Part shown: one piece after another, positions 1 to 12,600 of the stretch
Layout: each line of letters starts with the position of its first letter
How positions within the stretch are numbered: the first letter of the stretch is position 1
Source: Saturnia japonica
Taxonomy: Eukaryota > Arthropoda > Insecta > Lepidoptera > Saturniidae
DNA: 64,000 nucleotides
Assembly: GCA_033032175.1 (NCBI GenBank)
Contig: CM065311.1
Span: 7,867,190 to 7,931,189 of the forward strand
Reading direction: 5' to 3'
Translations under genes and position numbers: made by a program
The notes under the pieces: generated by a model
Database searches by the model: none
What the model was told of the DNA's origin: nothing
What the model saw: only the letters and a program-made list of their open reading frames with translations

Positions 1-189
1 GCGAGCGAATAACGATAGTCTAATAGTATAGAATGAACAAATAAATGAAATAATATGTGTTAGGAATAAGGTTTATAAATACGTGTTAGGAATAGATATA
101 ATAATATGAACTGAATATGTGTGAATATGTGTATTTTAAAACGATTAGAATAAGAATATAGCTAGTTGTAAGTTTAAATGTATAAATTT

Positions 190-570
190 CATTAGTTGTA
201 AGGATGAACCATGCCAGACTCGGAACATCTGGCATGGTGACTCATGGTACTGCCGAGAGCGCGCACACAGGGCGTGCGCGCTCATTGGCTGAGCGACGCC
301 CCGCACGGAATCCATCGCACGACTGGTTGCGAGGCAAAAGGCGAGGTTAAATATAGCGGAGAGGGCGGCAGTACTACGATCAGTTCGTTCACCACAACAC
401 CAGCAACAGCAAGCAGCGAATCTACAAGCAAACTACAGTCAAGAACGTTATTAAGAAACCACATTGTTACTACGAACTACTGTAACTTTGTAAGAAACAA
501 GAATAAAACAAGCGCTATTAATTTAGCATACATTAAAATATTGTGGACGTCTTTTTATTCACAATAGCGA
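190..570 (+). promoter_or_regulatory. LTR-like core promoter region with 10-bp hairpin
   Basis: It contains a perfect inverted repeat CCATGCCAGA / TCTGGCATGG (209-218, 228-237), a GC-rich block with CATTGGCTGAGCGACG, a TATA-like TTAAATATAGC and an initiator-like GATCAGTTCG about 30 bp on. A long AT-rich leader follows, with AATAAA near 503. This resembles the U3-R part of a retrotransposon LTR. The open frame 244-567 across it does not look like a real protein. Confidence 0.4.
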
Positions 571-842
571 TAGTAAAAACATGTCTGAAAATATGAATGG
601 AGTAGTTTTGAAGATAAACTACACGATTTTCAAAGCCTTGATGGTTTTGAAATCCGCGATTTCCATTTTTGAACATGAAATTCGAACCTTGACTGAAATT
701 TATTACAGTTTGGATGTCGTAAAATTGGCTGGTCTATCCTTGTGCTGTCGTGATGCGACGCTTTACACAGTTGGTACTATATAAAAATTAATGCTCAAGA
801 ATCTTGAACAGAACCGTTTTCTGAGCTCTGAACTTGCGAAGT

Positions 843-989
843 CCTATAAAAGACGACTACTTTTATCAAGTGTACTCAACTACATATTTGCACGATCCGG
901 AAGACTTCTTTGAACAAGCAGATGAGGATACATTCCCCAAACCTAATACTGATGAAATTTTTGAGATTATCGTCGATTTACTACGCTAA
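843..989 (+). pseudogene. Short unidentified coding-like stretch
   Basis: One frame reads YFYQVYSTTYLHDPEDFF followed by EQADEDTFPKPNTDEIFEII and a stop. The acidic, protein-like composition stands out from the surrounding sequence. I do not recognise it; it may be a remnant of a mobile element associated with the LTR-like region upstream. Confidence 0.25.
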
Positions 990-1324
990 CTTAAGTACAA
1001 AACTCCCAGTGCACCCAACTACTCTAAGACAAGTGTTACATCTTCAGACATCGTAGTGCCTGTCGTCCGAGCCAGATTTTTTGGCAAAGATGTTGCTGTT
1101 AATGTATGTACCAATTCCACAATAGCAGCTAGACCAGGACCTGGACAATTGTAATAAAATCTGAAAGAACCTCTCCACCCCTGTTGACTTTACAGAGTTT
1201 GTCAAATTACAAAAAGCTATGAAGATCACGGAGGAGACAGAGCTGTGTATATGACAGAAGCTTAGTACTTTGGAACCCATGAACTTGCTGCTTCACTTTC
1301 ACGGCTGAGTGCCTTCCGAGCTTG

Positions 1325-1405
1325 CACCCAAGCCCAGTGAAGCTGCCAAAGCCCCAAATAGCTTCAGGGTAATTAATACTAACATTACAGTCAGTTTGAA
1401 AAATA
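1325..1405 (+). mobile_element. Probable diverged mini-retroposon copy
   Basis: CAGTGAAGCTGCCAAAGCC, then AGCTTCAGGG, CTAACATTACAG and an A-rich end follow the same order as the three TSD-flanked copies. I find no convincing target-site duplication here. Confidence 0.5.
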
Positions 1406-2339
1406 ACCATTTATGAGATGTCTAATTAGAACTATTAAATGGGAACTATGACCAAAAAAATTAAAATTGATCAAGTGATTATTCAAAGTTTGATGTGGCT
1501 TAGTTTGATAAAAAGACTCATATTAAGTCTTTTTAATTCGTAATATAATCCTTTTTCTAGAAATCGAAAATGGTTAAATGCAACCCCGGAACCAGTTCTG
1601 GAATTCCGATATTAGTTCGTCAGTATCGGAACTCCGTTCCGGAATTGAAAAACCTACGATATTGCATGCCCTAATTATCACACGGTTTCTACTACATACT
1701 ATACAAATAGTAAGAAGCTGACTCATTATTATCTTTTTTAAGAATTTCCACACACAAGTCATGCTTGATGCTTTTTCTTTAAATATGCAAAAAAAAAACA
1801 TTATAATGTAATTGGGCTCGTCACATTGTAAGGCAAATTTAACACGGAATTATCTCTTTAAATATATAACACTATCAAATATTTAAAAACTAACGAAAAA
1901 TGTTCAAAATTAATACAAAAAAAATTTTTTAGACTAAATGCTAACTCTTTATATAATATGGATTCTTATTGAATCATAATATGCAAAAAGTTCCTATCGT
2001 ACTATGCTTTATTTCAAACAAGTCTATCCACCATAAGTGTGACTATTTTATAAATGATCTACAACAATGAATTCTAGTTCCAATTCTGTCAGAAATTACA
2101 GCAGTTTAGTAAATAATAATTCACTTCTTGGTTCGTCTTCAACACAATTTATTGGATGACTCTAAAATTGTACTACATACATTTTCTTATTATATTTTTC
2201 TGACATCTCTTCTTTATTCGAAACATAAAACTATTAGCATAGAGAATATTATAGTACATGTTGCCAGTACCTATAGCAAAAACTATATAAAGATAGGTGT
2301 TATTTCCAATCCACAACAAGCAGAATCTCCCTAACTCTT

Positions 2340-3863
2340 AAAGGGATAACAATTATGTTTTCTTTGATCATTCGGAGTTTAAGATCCATGATTAGAAGCT
2401 TATGTAAAAAATCCTCGTTTGTTGCTGTCCTACTATCTTTTATAGAATGGGTTTCTCTACATTTCCGGATACTTTTGTTGCGAGATTCTGCATCTCCTTC
2501 CGGCGGTTTATTAATAAGTGTGACATCATAATGTTAAGTTATATCAGCACCATGTACCAATAGTTTCTGTGTACTGGAAAGAAGTTATCTTCCCGTCAGT
2601 CATTATGAAATATAACTACACCAACTACTACTTCATTTTATTTAATTCTGGATATTTGGGGCACTTCTATTTTGCCTTTAAATCCAGCTGTAACACTGAC
2701 TTCTGTTGACGCCGGATTCTTTGATAAATATTGAACATAATCAGACGACAGTAGCATGTTGATGAAGATCGGTCATTTATGTCGAACAACTGTTCCATCG
2801 CACTGCTGTAACCTGAATAAAATCAGATTGGCTATAAAAACAAAGGAATCGTTAAACTTCATATCAGTTCATTTGTTTGTAGCAACTTTGACCTGAGGCC
2901 CGATCGAAATTTTATTTGCTTATAAGTTTTAAGTTAGTTGTAGAGTACAAGTCAAGAGCAATCATATCCAATAATCGTGATACCGTTAAAATGAGTGAAG
3001 CTTCAGCTATTATCATATCCTCCTTCTCAGGATAATAATTCAATTTTACTTGTTTTAGAACTGCGATTCCAATTGTAGACTCTCTTACTCTCTTAGGTAT
3101 ACTTGTTGCCATTTAGATACTTTATTGAAACCTAATAAAGTAAGTGGTTTATAGGGTGATTGTGTGTTTTTCAAACAAACGTTTTTATTATTGTAATAGT
3201 TCTTGACTTTTTCAGATCCTCTGGGTGAGTTAGTAAAAATTTGTTATTTTTCTGATATCTTAATTTTCAGCATATCACAAACTCTTTGCTATAGCTAGAT
3301 TCAGTACTTCTAACGACAATGATATGTCTATTTGCTCCAAACGTCTTCGTTTTATGTCTTGTACTTAATAATAATTAAGGGGTTTCTTGTACTAATAAGA
3401 CTTGTAAAAGCTTCTGATGTGGAAGGTGATGGATTTTTAATATTATCGGTATCATTAACCTCGGGCTCTTCATGATTGGTGTATACAACTTACAGTAAAA
3501 TTCCTTAAGGTCAATTATTTATTTTTATAAACTGCGTGAATGTACTAATCTTTTGTGTCACATTTATTTTCTCTTACGAAATTTGAAAAAATTACCATCT
3601 GACCGCGATTCCAGCTTTGTTCTCAATAATCTACATTATTGACTAGGGCAAATAGAGGGATGATCACAATCACAGGATGTAAGCAGTAGTATGGACAAAC
3701 GAATACTAGTAATCCTAGTATGTTTCATACAATCACTAACAAAAAATGTAACTGTATTAATGTAAATATAACTAATTAATGGCAGTAATACGTATAAGGA
3801 TCTTATCGTTGATGATACTGCAATATGTTCCTTGTCAAAAGAGTCGGCCTCAATATTATTCAT
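2340..3863 (-). pseudogene. Unidentified decayed coding remnant
   Basis: Several - strand blocks read like protein: 3863 downward MNNIEADSFDKEHIAVSSTI; about 3490-3380 HEEPEVNDTDNIKNPSPSTS; about 3365-3290 KRRRLEQIDISLSLEVLNLA; 3112-2912 MATSIPKRVRESTIGIAVLK; about 2790-2640 SDYVQYLSKNPASTEVSVTA; and about 2520-2300 KPPEGDAESRNKSIRKCRET. They are in different frames with stops between them and few clear splice sites. This could be a decayed gene or transposon frame. The family is unknown to me. Confidence 0.35.
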
Positions 3864-4589
3864 TCTATAATGTTATATTCCTAGTTAGTTATTATTCAGG
3901 ATTAATTTGTATAATACAAACTATTATATAGATTTTATCAACGATATAATACCCGGACACACATATCATACAACTAGCATATCGTTAAAAAAAGGGGTTC
4001 TCTCTCCCTTGTAAAATTAGTTTATAGTGACAGCCGGGTTTGCAGTATCACCGATTTTGCAGTATCTCTGAAATTGTTATATGTATTTATTGAAATTAGT
4101 TTATCTTTTACCGTCTTTGAGTAACATATGGATTTTATTAACTAATTATATCATAAAGTCATTTTAAGCAAAGGTTATTAGTTAAGTGCCTCATTAGCCT
4201 ATTGGTCTTAAGCGCGACTGCTATGATCAAGACTCGGAATTTGGCTTTGAGCCTGATTAATGGTAATAGGCTCGCCCTTATTACATGGGACCTAAAAAAT
4301 GTAATCGGCAAACTGTGGGTGTACATTAGTACACATCTGCCTAACCCTTCGGGGATGCAGGCATTATGGTATATGTATTATCAGTAAACTTAGGAAATTT
4401 ATTACTCAGGTACACCTTCAAAATAAATTTTTATTGATTTTTTAAGTAATATTATTGTTACGACCTATTACAACCTGATTAAAAAGAGAGAAAATCCTGT
4501 TCCAGAAATATCTCGAAACAACTACATATTTCTAAGTAATTCGAAATAAAGTTCGCGTCATTATAAAACCGCTGCGCATGTTTGTGTAA

Positions 4590-4915
4590 ACATCACAGTT
4601 TACACACACATGTATAGGACTTGCCGCCTCGATTACGTCATCGAGTAGGCATAGCAACTAAATGTCGAGAAAGATAGCGATGATTAACGATTTTTCTACG
4701 ATCGTTTAGTGTAGGTATTTAAGCAACTCAGGCGCGGAGCCGTAGCAGTTCAGTTTGGAATTACAAAGCGATAACATCGAGCGATAAAAGTAGCGAGACC
4801 ATAGTGAAAGAAATAATAGTGTTGTGAGTTCGTGTATTTTGCAACTGAGTGGAGTTCGCATAAAACTTCTTCACGTCAATCATCGGCTATTTTATTACCC
4901 ACGGGTGTAACATTA
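4590..4915 (+). mobile_element. Probable solo LTR
   Basis: The layout is that of an insect retrotransposon LTR: a palindromic 5' part (GTGTAAACATCACAGTTTACAC), a TATA-like GGTATTTAAGCAAC, and 40 bp later an arthropod initiator in GTAGCAGTTCAGTTTGGAAT, ending near CACGGGTGTAACA. I see no matching second LTR nearby, and the exact ends and TSD are unresolved. Confidence 0.5.
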
Positions 4916-5683
4916 TTATTATATAGGTTTTCATATCATATAGTTTTAAATTTAACTCAGATTAACATAAAGGAATAAAAATTAAGCTTTTAAAATATTC
5001 CTTTTTTTAATTTTTTGCGACCCATTTTTGTCTGAAAGAATTGCAACTTTATGCACACGTTCATTGTGCACAAAGATAATAGGGTAGACAAAGATTAAGA
5101 AACAAAAGTTTCGAAGCAAAAAAAATCCATAGTCCTAGTAGTATAATAATTTAGTTTTAAATGATTGGTTTCATAAAACATAAATAGAAAATATATTTTT
5201 CTGCCCAAACTAAAATTGTTACTGTTATCTGTAACTGTCTGTAAGCTTTTTACCCCTTGAGATTTGGCATGGTTAAAGTTTACATGGAGAAGGTGTGTAA
5301 AAAGGTAATATTTATCTATATATCTGTTACTAATATATCATATTAAATAAATTATTACTGCGAATCCTAATTCGACTAGTGCCATTGAACTTAGCCCCTA
5401 CAAAATATTGACATTGTCACTCAACGAAAAGTGACAGTAAGTGTTGTAGATAGATTGTTAAATACTCATTGTTTAGGTTCATGAATATTGCAAATGTCAA
5501 ACAGAAAATAGTCTATGATCAAAAAGTCGCTGGTCGAATTTCAACCTTAGGGCAATCGCTAGTTAAAGGTAATTAGCTTGTAGCGACATCTATCGAGCCA
5601 CATGCGACGCATCCTACATCGCACTATAGAAATTAACTCAACAATTGAGTATATATACAAGAACCCGACAACAACGGGCAGTT

Positions 5684-5760
5684 AGCAAGTTTGGTGAAGC
5701 TGTAAAAGCCACAGCGGCTTCAGGGCCCCTAAGGCTAACAGTGTAGACAGTTCAAAAAAA
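5684..5760 (+). mobile_element. Mini-retroposon with hairpin and A tail, TSD-flanked
   Basis: A 77-bp insertion between perfect 13-bp direct repeats ACAACGGGCAGTT (5671-5683 and 5761-5773). The body carries the hairpin AAAGCCACAGCGGCTT followed by AGGGCCCCTAAGGCTAACAG, and ends in an A run. It belongs to the same family as 53297-53390 and 32614-32697. The perfect TSD suggests a recent insertion. Confidence 0.82.
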
Positions 5761-6015
5761 ACAACGGGCAGTTGCCCGCCAGACATAACACTCGTCTGGT
5801 CGGAGGATCCTCCCTTTTCTATGGCGGTTGAGGAATTTTATACTCTGTTCCTCACTTCCGTTGCCCCGTTGTGTCCATCATACATATTCATACACCATTA
5901 ATTTTCGTATACAGTAAGACCTAAGACAAAACAAACGTAAATTATTGCTTATGATATATTCCATTTGATGAAGATTGTAGCGGAATATTTTATTTAAAAT
6001 TAACTATGCTCGAGG

Positions 6016-6343
6016 GAAGTTTTTGGCGGGATCTTGAAGTGACATGTTGTGGTTTTTATTTTTAATTCATTTACTTAGGTTTTTGACCCTATATTATGTA
6101 ATATTGTTTGCGTTTTGCGTGATATAGTTTGGTTTTTGTGCATAATTGAGGTGGATTATAAATATAAGCTGCAAGTATTCATTCTGAGATCCCACAAAAA
6201 CCTCCTAGAAAGTTCTAATAAGGGAGCCACCATCTTCTTAGGATACTGAATCGTCATAACACATGACAATATAATTCACTCAATAATGGCAGAAATGGTC
6301 TTCATTATAGAGGACTGGTTGCCAAGTTAGGAAAAAGAAGAAG
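6016..6343 (+). mobile_element. 328-bp SINE-like retroposon with GAA-rich tail
   Basis: Flanked by a perfect 14-bp target-site duplication AACTATGCTCGAGG (6002-6015 and 6344-6357). The body begins GAAGTTTTTGGCGGGATCTT and ends TTGCCAAGTTAGG followed by (GAA)n-like sequence. The same body occurs at 14110-14440 (-), 21000-21322 (+), 23409-23739 (+) and 23858-24185 (-). Long TSDs and a simple tail indicate LINE-driven retroposition. A weak B-box-like GGTTTTTGACCC lies about 65 bp in, but I cannot establish a tRNA origin. Confidence 0.8.
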
Positions 6344-6653
6344 AACTATGCTCGAGGATCATGTTAAGTGTATCTAGTATTAACATTAAATATTCAAAAA
6401 TATATAGAAAATGATATGTAAGAATTCGATACTCTAAAGTAAAAATTGAATTTCGTTATTTTTCTATTAAATTTTATACGTCAGAAATCGATAGTTTATG
6501 AGAAAAATATCAATATCCATATATGTCGATATTTTTTACGCATCTCTAAGTTCCAACGGTAATTGTTTTGAATTTATGAAACATATTGTGTTTGTTTATA
6601 ATCGTCGATTCTTATTTTAAAAATTAGGTATCTTGAGAACTTAGTTTGCGTAA

Positions 6654-6689
6654 ATGGTGAGATTTAAATGCTGCAGTTTACTAACGTAG
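6654..6689 (+). promoter_or_regulatory. Upstream ORF overlapping the IQGAP start codon
   Basis: An ATG at 6654 opens a 12-codon frame ending in TAG at 6687-6689. It lies 14 nt upstream of the chosen IQGAP ATG (6668) and overlaps it in another frame. If transcription starts upstream of 6654, scanning ribosomes would meet this codon first. Whether it lies in the mature 5' UTR is not visible here. Confidence 0.4.
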
Positions 6690-9600
6690 ACGAAATGTTT
6701 CCTATTATGGGGCAGGACAAGAAGGATATTCATATTGGAAAAATTGACGATTGTAGGTGTTTTTATTTTTTTTACATTATTTTTACAAAGTAGATAATAG
6801 TATTTTTAACGCAGTAAATTGATTGTGCTAAGAAAGTGACTTGAACGCATATTTGATAATTAATAGCATTATTTATTGTAGGTGATACTGATTTTCGTAA
6901 AACTGGACAGGAAATGGACATTATCAGACAAAGAACTATTGCATATGAATATCTTTGTCGATTAGAAGAAGCAAAAACGTGGATGGAGGCATGTTTAAAA
7001 GAATCGTTACCACCAGCCATAGAATTTGAGGAGAACCTACGCAATGGTGTTTACTTGGCAAAGCTGGGAAACTTTATATCTCCTGAAATGCTTTCTATTA
7101 AAAAAATATATGATTTTGATCAAAAAAGGTACAAGGTATGTTTAAAATTATTACTGATTTAAAAAAATGTAATTAATTAGTTTGAAGCTTAGCTTAGTAA
7201 CAGTGTACTTACTAGAAATAGTAATAGAAATATAAAATAGAAATTGCATTAGAATAGATTTCAAATTTAGTGTGTATTAACTGGAAGAAAATACTATGTT
7301 GAATATTATTATTATGATTATGTATTAAATAAAAAAATCATGCCTTTACAAAAAATACTTATATTATAGCTTTTTACAATATAATAATTGAATAGTTTAG
7401 CTACTGTAGGTAATGTAGGTGCTTTATACAAGCTACAATGATTGTGTAATTGATATTTCAGGTTATGGGACTTCAGTTTAAACATACTGATAACATAAAC
7501 CAGTTCCTGCAAGTTTTGAAGAAGACTGAATTACCAGTGGTAAGATAAATATAATAAAATATAACTTTTTCTTTATCATTTGTAATAGTTTTCACTACAG
7601 TGAGGATAGTAAATTCATAAATACTTGAAAATTAAAATATCAATTCACCATCAAATGTAATCAATTTCCTGTAAATCTTTTCAAAGTTCTCAGGCACATG
7701 TAAGTAGATAAAAATCATGTTTTCAAATGATAGTCTCAAGCAGCTCAATCATATTGTCCCAATAGAATTGGCTTTTCTTTTGTGTGTACTATGTCATTAT
7801 TATTATGTGTTAGTCTCTTGCCACAGCAAAAGTTAAAACTGAAAGTAACAGATTATTAATTTGTTGGTAGTTGCAATTGTTGCAAACTACATCACTAAAG
7901 CAAAAACAAATAAATGATTTTGAAAAAACATATAATAACTGTAATCTTAAATTACTGATCTAAAAATTCTAATTTGTAATTGTAAGTTAATATTTTGGTT
8001 GTATAATATCTAACTTTAGATTAGCAAGTATAAAAAACGGTAACTTGATAAAGACCTCATAATTAAATAAACATGAAAATACTTTTTCTCACATTTATAT
8101 TATGTAATCAGTATAATAATTATGCTCTGCTTTCTCTTCATTTTTCCTCATGTTTAATTATTAGGTCCTTACATATGAAATTGGTGTTTTGTTGAACAGA
8201 CCACTGTGATCTCAAATATCTGGCATTTGGTTAGGAATTCCAAATTCAAATTTATGCTTGTGTATTAGTCTTTTGAATTTAGTAACTCATTGGTTTTGCA
8301 CCATTTGATTTTTCTTGACACTGTTACTTTCGCAAAATAGAAAACTTATAATATCGCATTATTTATGAAATTGAGTTCACTGTGGCATCAGCACTACAGA
8401 AACGGCTCAAATGATTAATGATATGTATGAGGAAGCTACTATAAAAGAAAGATTTTTACGTTTTTGGTTCCAACGTTTTAATTCTGGAAATTTTGACCTA
8501 CGAAACAAATCGTGTGAACGGCCAGAGACCCTAGTTGATAATGAAGAATAAAGGTATTGTGGAAGTGGATCCATTGCAAACCACATCAGAGTTAGTGACA
8601 GGCTTCGGTGTGAGTGATAAAACAATTTTAAAACACTTGAAACAAATTGGAAAAGTAAAAAAGGTTGAGAAATGGGTATTGCATGAATTGATTGAAGCAC
8701 ACCAACAAACACACATTGAGTGCTGCATTATATTACTCAACCATTACAATAATGAGGGGTTTTGAATCATAATGTTACTTGTGATGAAAAATGAATCCTT
8801 TATGTCAATCAGAAATGCTCATCACAGTAGTTGAACCCAGGAGAACTGGCCAAATCCTGTCCCATGTGAAAGTTGACTCAGAAAAAGGTACTCTTGTGTG
8901 TTTGGTGGACCAGTGCTTGTGTCATACGATTTGTATTATCAAAAGTTGCAAACCATGATGAAAAAGCTAGCCGTTAAACAACCAAGACTGGTCAATCCCT
9001 CTAGCACATTGCTGCTTCAGGACAACACTAGACCCCATAGTTCACGACAGATGGTCGCTAAATTAGAGAAACTGCGGTTAGAATGTCTCCGACACCCACC
9101 ATACTGCCAGGACCTTGCTCTACCAGATAACAACTTTTTTCGGAGTTTAATTTCTTGCAAGGATAAAAATTCAATTTCCGAAAGGGTTGTCCAAACTGCC
9201 TTCAAAGATTTTATTGATTCTTTCTCTCATAATTCTTGAGCAATGGAATCAATGAACTACCTATAAAATGGCGAAAATGCATAGATAGTAATGGTACATA
9301 CTTCAATTGATTAAATTTATAATTTAATTTTTTTTTTGTTTTACATTTTCCATATAAAACGTTAAGTTCATATTTAAGTACCTATTATTAAAATTGTATA
9401 TAAGATAACTATGCTCAAGTAATTTGTCAGAGGAGTATAAAAGCAATTAACGGAGCTTTAAATTTAATAAAAAGTATTACATTTTAGACTTTTCAACCAG
9501 AAACAACAGATATTTATGATAACAAGAATATGCCACGATTAATATACTGCATTCATGCACTCAGCTCCCATTTGTTCAAGCTGGGAAAAGCACCTCTCAT

Positions 9601-12600
9601 TCATGATGTCTTTGGAAAAGTCACATTTACTGGTAAAAATATTTATATTAACTTCATTTCACATTTTTATATACTTATTTATATATACTGTTTTCTCTGT
9701 CATGAGAGACTAGAACATTATTTTGGTTTGAAATCAAATGGCGTTACATACAATATACACTTTTCTAAGACTCTACTAACAAACATTAATCAAGCATTTT
9801 GTTCTTATTTAGAGGAGGAGCTTGATACAGTATCAAAGGATTTACAAAAATATGAACACCCACTGCCGCTGTTTCAAAAGATTGGGGGAATTTTATCAAA
9901 AAATATTGTTTCCGAAAATACTGCTTTAAATAATGCTATTATTAACTTAAATGGACTATTAGATACAGATAAATCTATAACCTCAGCAATATTGAACCCA
10001 CAATTAAATTTGAAATATGTACAGAACCAACTAATGGATGAATATAAAAACACATTAAAAGCGGCTAAACTTGAAAAAGTGCAAGTTGCGCATAATCATT
10101 CCTTAAATGAAAATTACATACCTGATGAATGTGAAGAATTACTTACTTTGAATGAAATTCAAGGATATGTCACTGCAGTAAATTATAAATTTTTATGGAA
10201 AGCTTTATGTGCAGCCTCTCAGAATAGTGACGTAAATACTATACACAAGACCTTTAATGAAGAATGGGTTGAAGTTAAGAATTATGATTATAATAATATA
10301 GATTTCTATTGTGATGTTGTAAAAGAGATAATAGAATGTAACAAAGACATTGATGTTGAGAGTATAACAAATTGGCACAAGATATTTCAGAATATAGTGA
10401 ATGAAGGAAATTGTAAATCACTTGAGCTAAAAGACCATAAGACAGCTATTGCAAATGTAAATGAAGCCTTAGATCAAGGTACTCCTGATGATTTGTATCA
10501 AGCATTAACAAATCCTAATTTAGAATTAAATATTAAAGTAGACAAGTTTGCTATACCTCTCCTTTATGAAGAAATGAAGTTAGAAAAGTGTGAATTAGAA
10601 AAAAATCTTAATGAAAGTGAGATAGCAGCATCAGTTTCATATTTATCAATCATTGCGGCTATTTCACAAGCTGTAGATAGAGGAGAAGACACAGCTGTGT
10701 GGAGCTTATTAACCTCGAATCAACTTCAATTAGAAGGTTTAAGACCTCATTGTCAACGACGATACTTATCTGCTTTAGTGATCGCATTACAAGTGAAGGT
10801 AAAAGAACAATGTGCATGTCCATTACTAACTTTAGAAGATATATGTGACACTGTTCAAATGGTTAATATGAAAGATGATGATAATCAAGATCGTAAGTAT
10901 TCAGGCACAGAGTACATTTGAGTATCTAGTATTTTAACTTTATTAATGTAAATATTTAAACATTTTCAGTGGTATTGGTAATTGACAGTATAAATAAAGC
11001 TGTATCTGCAGAAGACGTTGACACTCTTATGATTCTTTTAAAAAGTTCATGCTTGAAGCTACCTTCGCCATTACATATGGAAGAGAAATATCTCTACATG
11101 CGTATGTTGAAAAAAGTATTGGTGCATAAAGAATGTCAGAATCTATGGTTTGATGATATTGTTGACACAATTAATCAAGTTAATTCAGAATCATTTAATG
11201 TTAAAGAGTTAACAGATTCATTGGTTCAGTTGAATTCTGTGATATTAAAAAATAATGTAAATGAATTTTGGAATGCTTTATCAAATCCTGTTCTCTCGCC
11301 TACAAGTATAATCGACACTTCTTGCAAAGAGATATACTTCCAAATGTTTTCAAAAGCTTTAAAAAAAAAGGGACATCACATTTGCTCTTGGATAGTTTGT
11401 CATACTAATGCAGGAAACACTGTTTATATTGATGTGGAATCTTATACCTATAGTTGGACTACTCCAAAAGACTTTGTACCTTATTCTCGGTACCTTACTA
11501 GGAAAGAAGTTAATGCCATTATTGAAAAGACAAATAAACACCATGTCAATAAATACAAACAAACTATTATAGAAAAATCTATCACACAGTTTCAAGCTTA
11601 TTGTAGAGGGTATCTTTTGAGGAAAGTTATGACAAATAGGCTTAAATATTTTATGGTTAATGAACATTTTGTGATAAAGATCCAGTCATGGTGGAGGAAA
11701 GTTGTAATTCAAAGAAAATATAGGACCCTTATAAAAATGAAAGCTATTGAAACCAAATTGAAAAAAGAGAGAAGAGAAAATCCTTGGGCTTGGTACAAAA
11801 TTCAGGTATATTAATAAATATATATATATTATGCAATATGTATACTATTTATTTTTCTGACTAGGAGTCGAAGTGGTCGCCATTGCCGAAATCGGTCGGA
11901 ACATTCATTATCATCACTATTTATTTTTGTTCATTAGTCTAGTTTTGGCTAAATAACATTATACAATGACACCTAAACAAATATTTTTGAGTTTATGTAC
12001 ATATTTTTGTTTTAGATTCTATAAAAGATTTTTTTAAACAATGACAGTCTTGTGGTTGTATACATGAGTGCATTAGTTCGTGACCCCTAGAAATCTGTTC
12101 AAGGGTGGGGGACCCTTGTACCTCGTTTTTAAAACACCCTGGCATAATAATTATGTCATATGCCTTATGATAGTTAGTGTTGAACACTAACTTATAATTT
12201 TTACAAACTACAAATATATTTATAAAAAGGAGCTTTTAGAAGAAAGGCAAAAGTATTTTGCAAGTCTATGTATTATATATAGTTTTTGATTCTACATATT
12301 TTCATTTACAGGAGCAAAATATTATAAAAATTCAAGCACTATGGAGAGGACGACGGGCACGCCAAGCATTCATATCATTATTTCATTCCACCAACCCTGC
12401 ACTGAAAGTTGTTAAAAAGTTTATTCCTATTTTAGACTTTTCCACTGAAGACTATGACAGAGAAATAGAATTACAAACATTAAAATCTGAAGTTGTACAG
12501 TCTATAAAAAAGAATCAAGAGTTATCCAAACAAATAGATGACATGGACTTAAAGATTGGATTACTTGTGCAGAATCGAATTGCATTGCAGGATGTTGCTG

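Noticed and set aside
244..567. Open frame of 107 codons near the left edge
   Set aside because: It runs through a GC-rich promoter-like region and then AT-rich leader. Composition is not protein-like and no domain is visible.
1584..1640. Small imperfect hairpin CCGGAAC...GTTCCGG
   Set aside because: Short and isolated, with no coding or repeat context to give it meaning.
8407..8740. Two - strand open frames of about 70-100 codons
   Set aside because: They are antisense shadows of the mariner transposase fragments on the + strand.
11359..11667. - strand open frame of 102 codons
   Set aside because: Antisense to IQGAP exon 6, which is clearly coding on the + strand.
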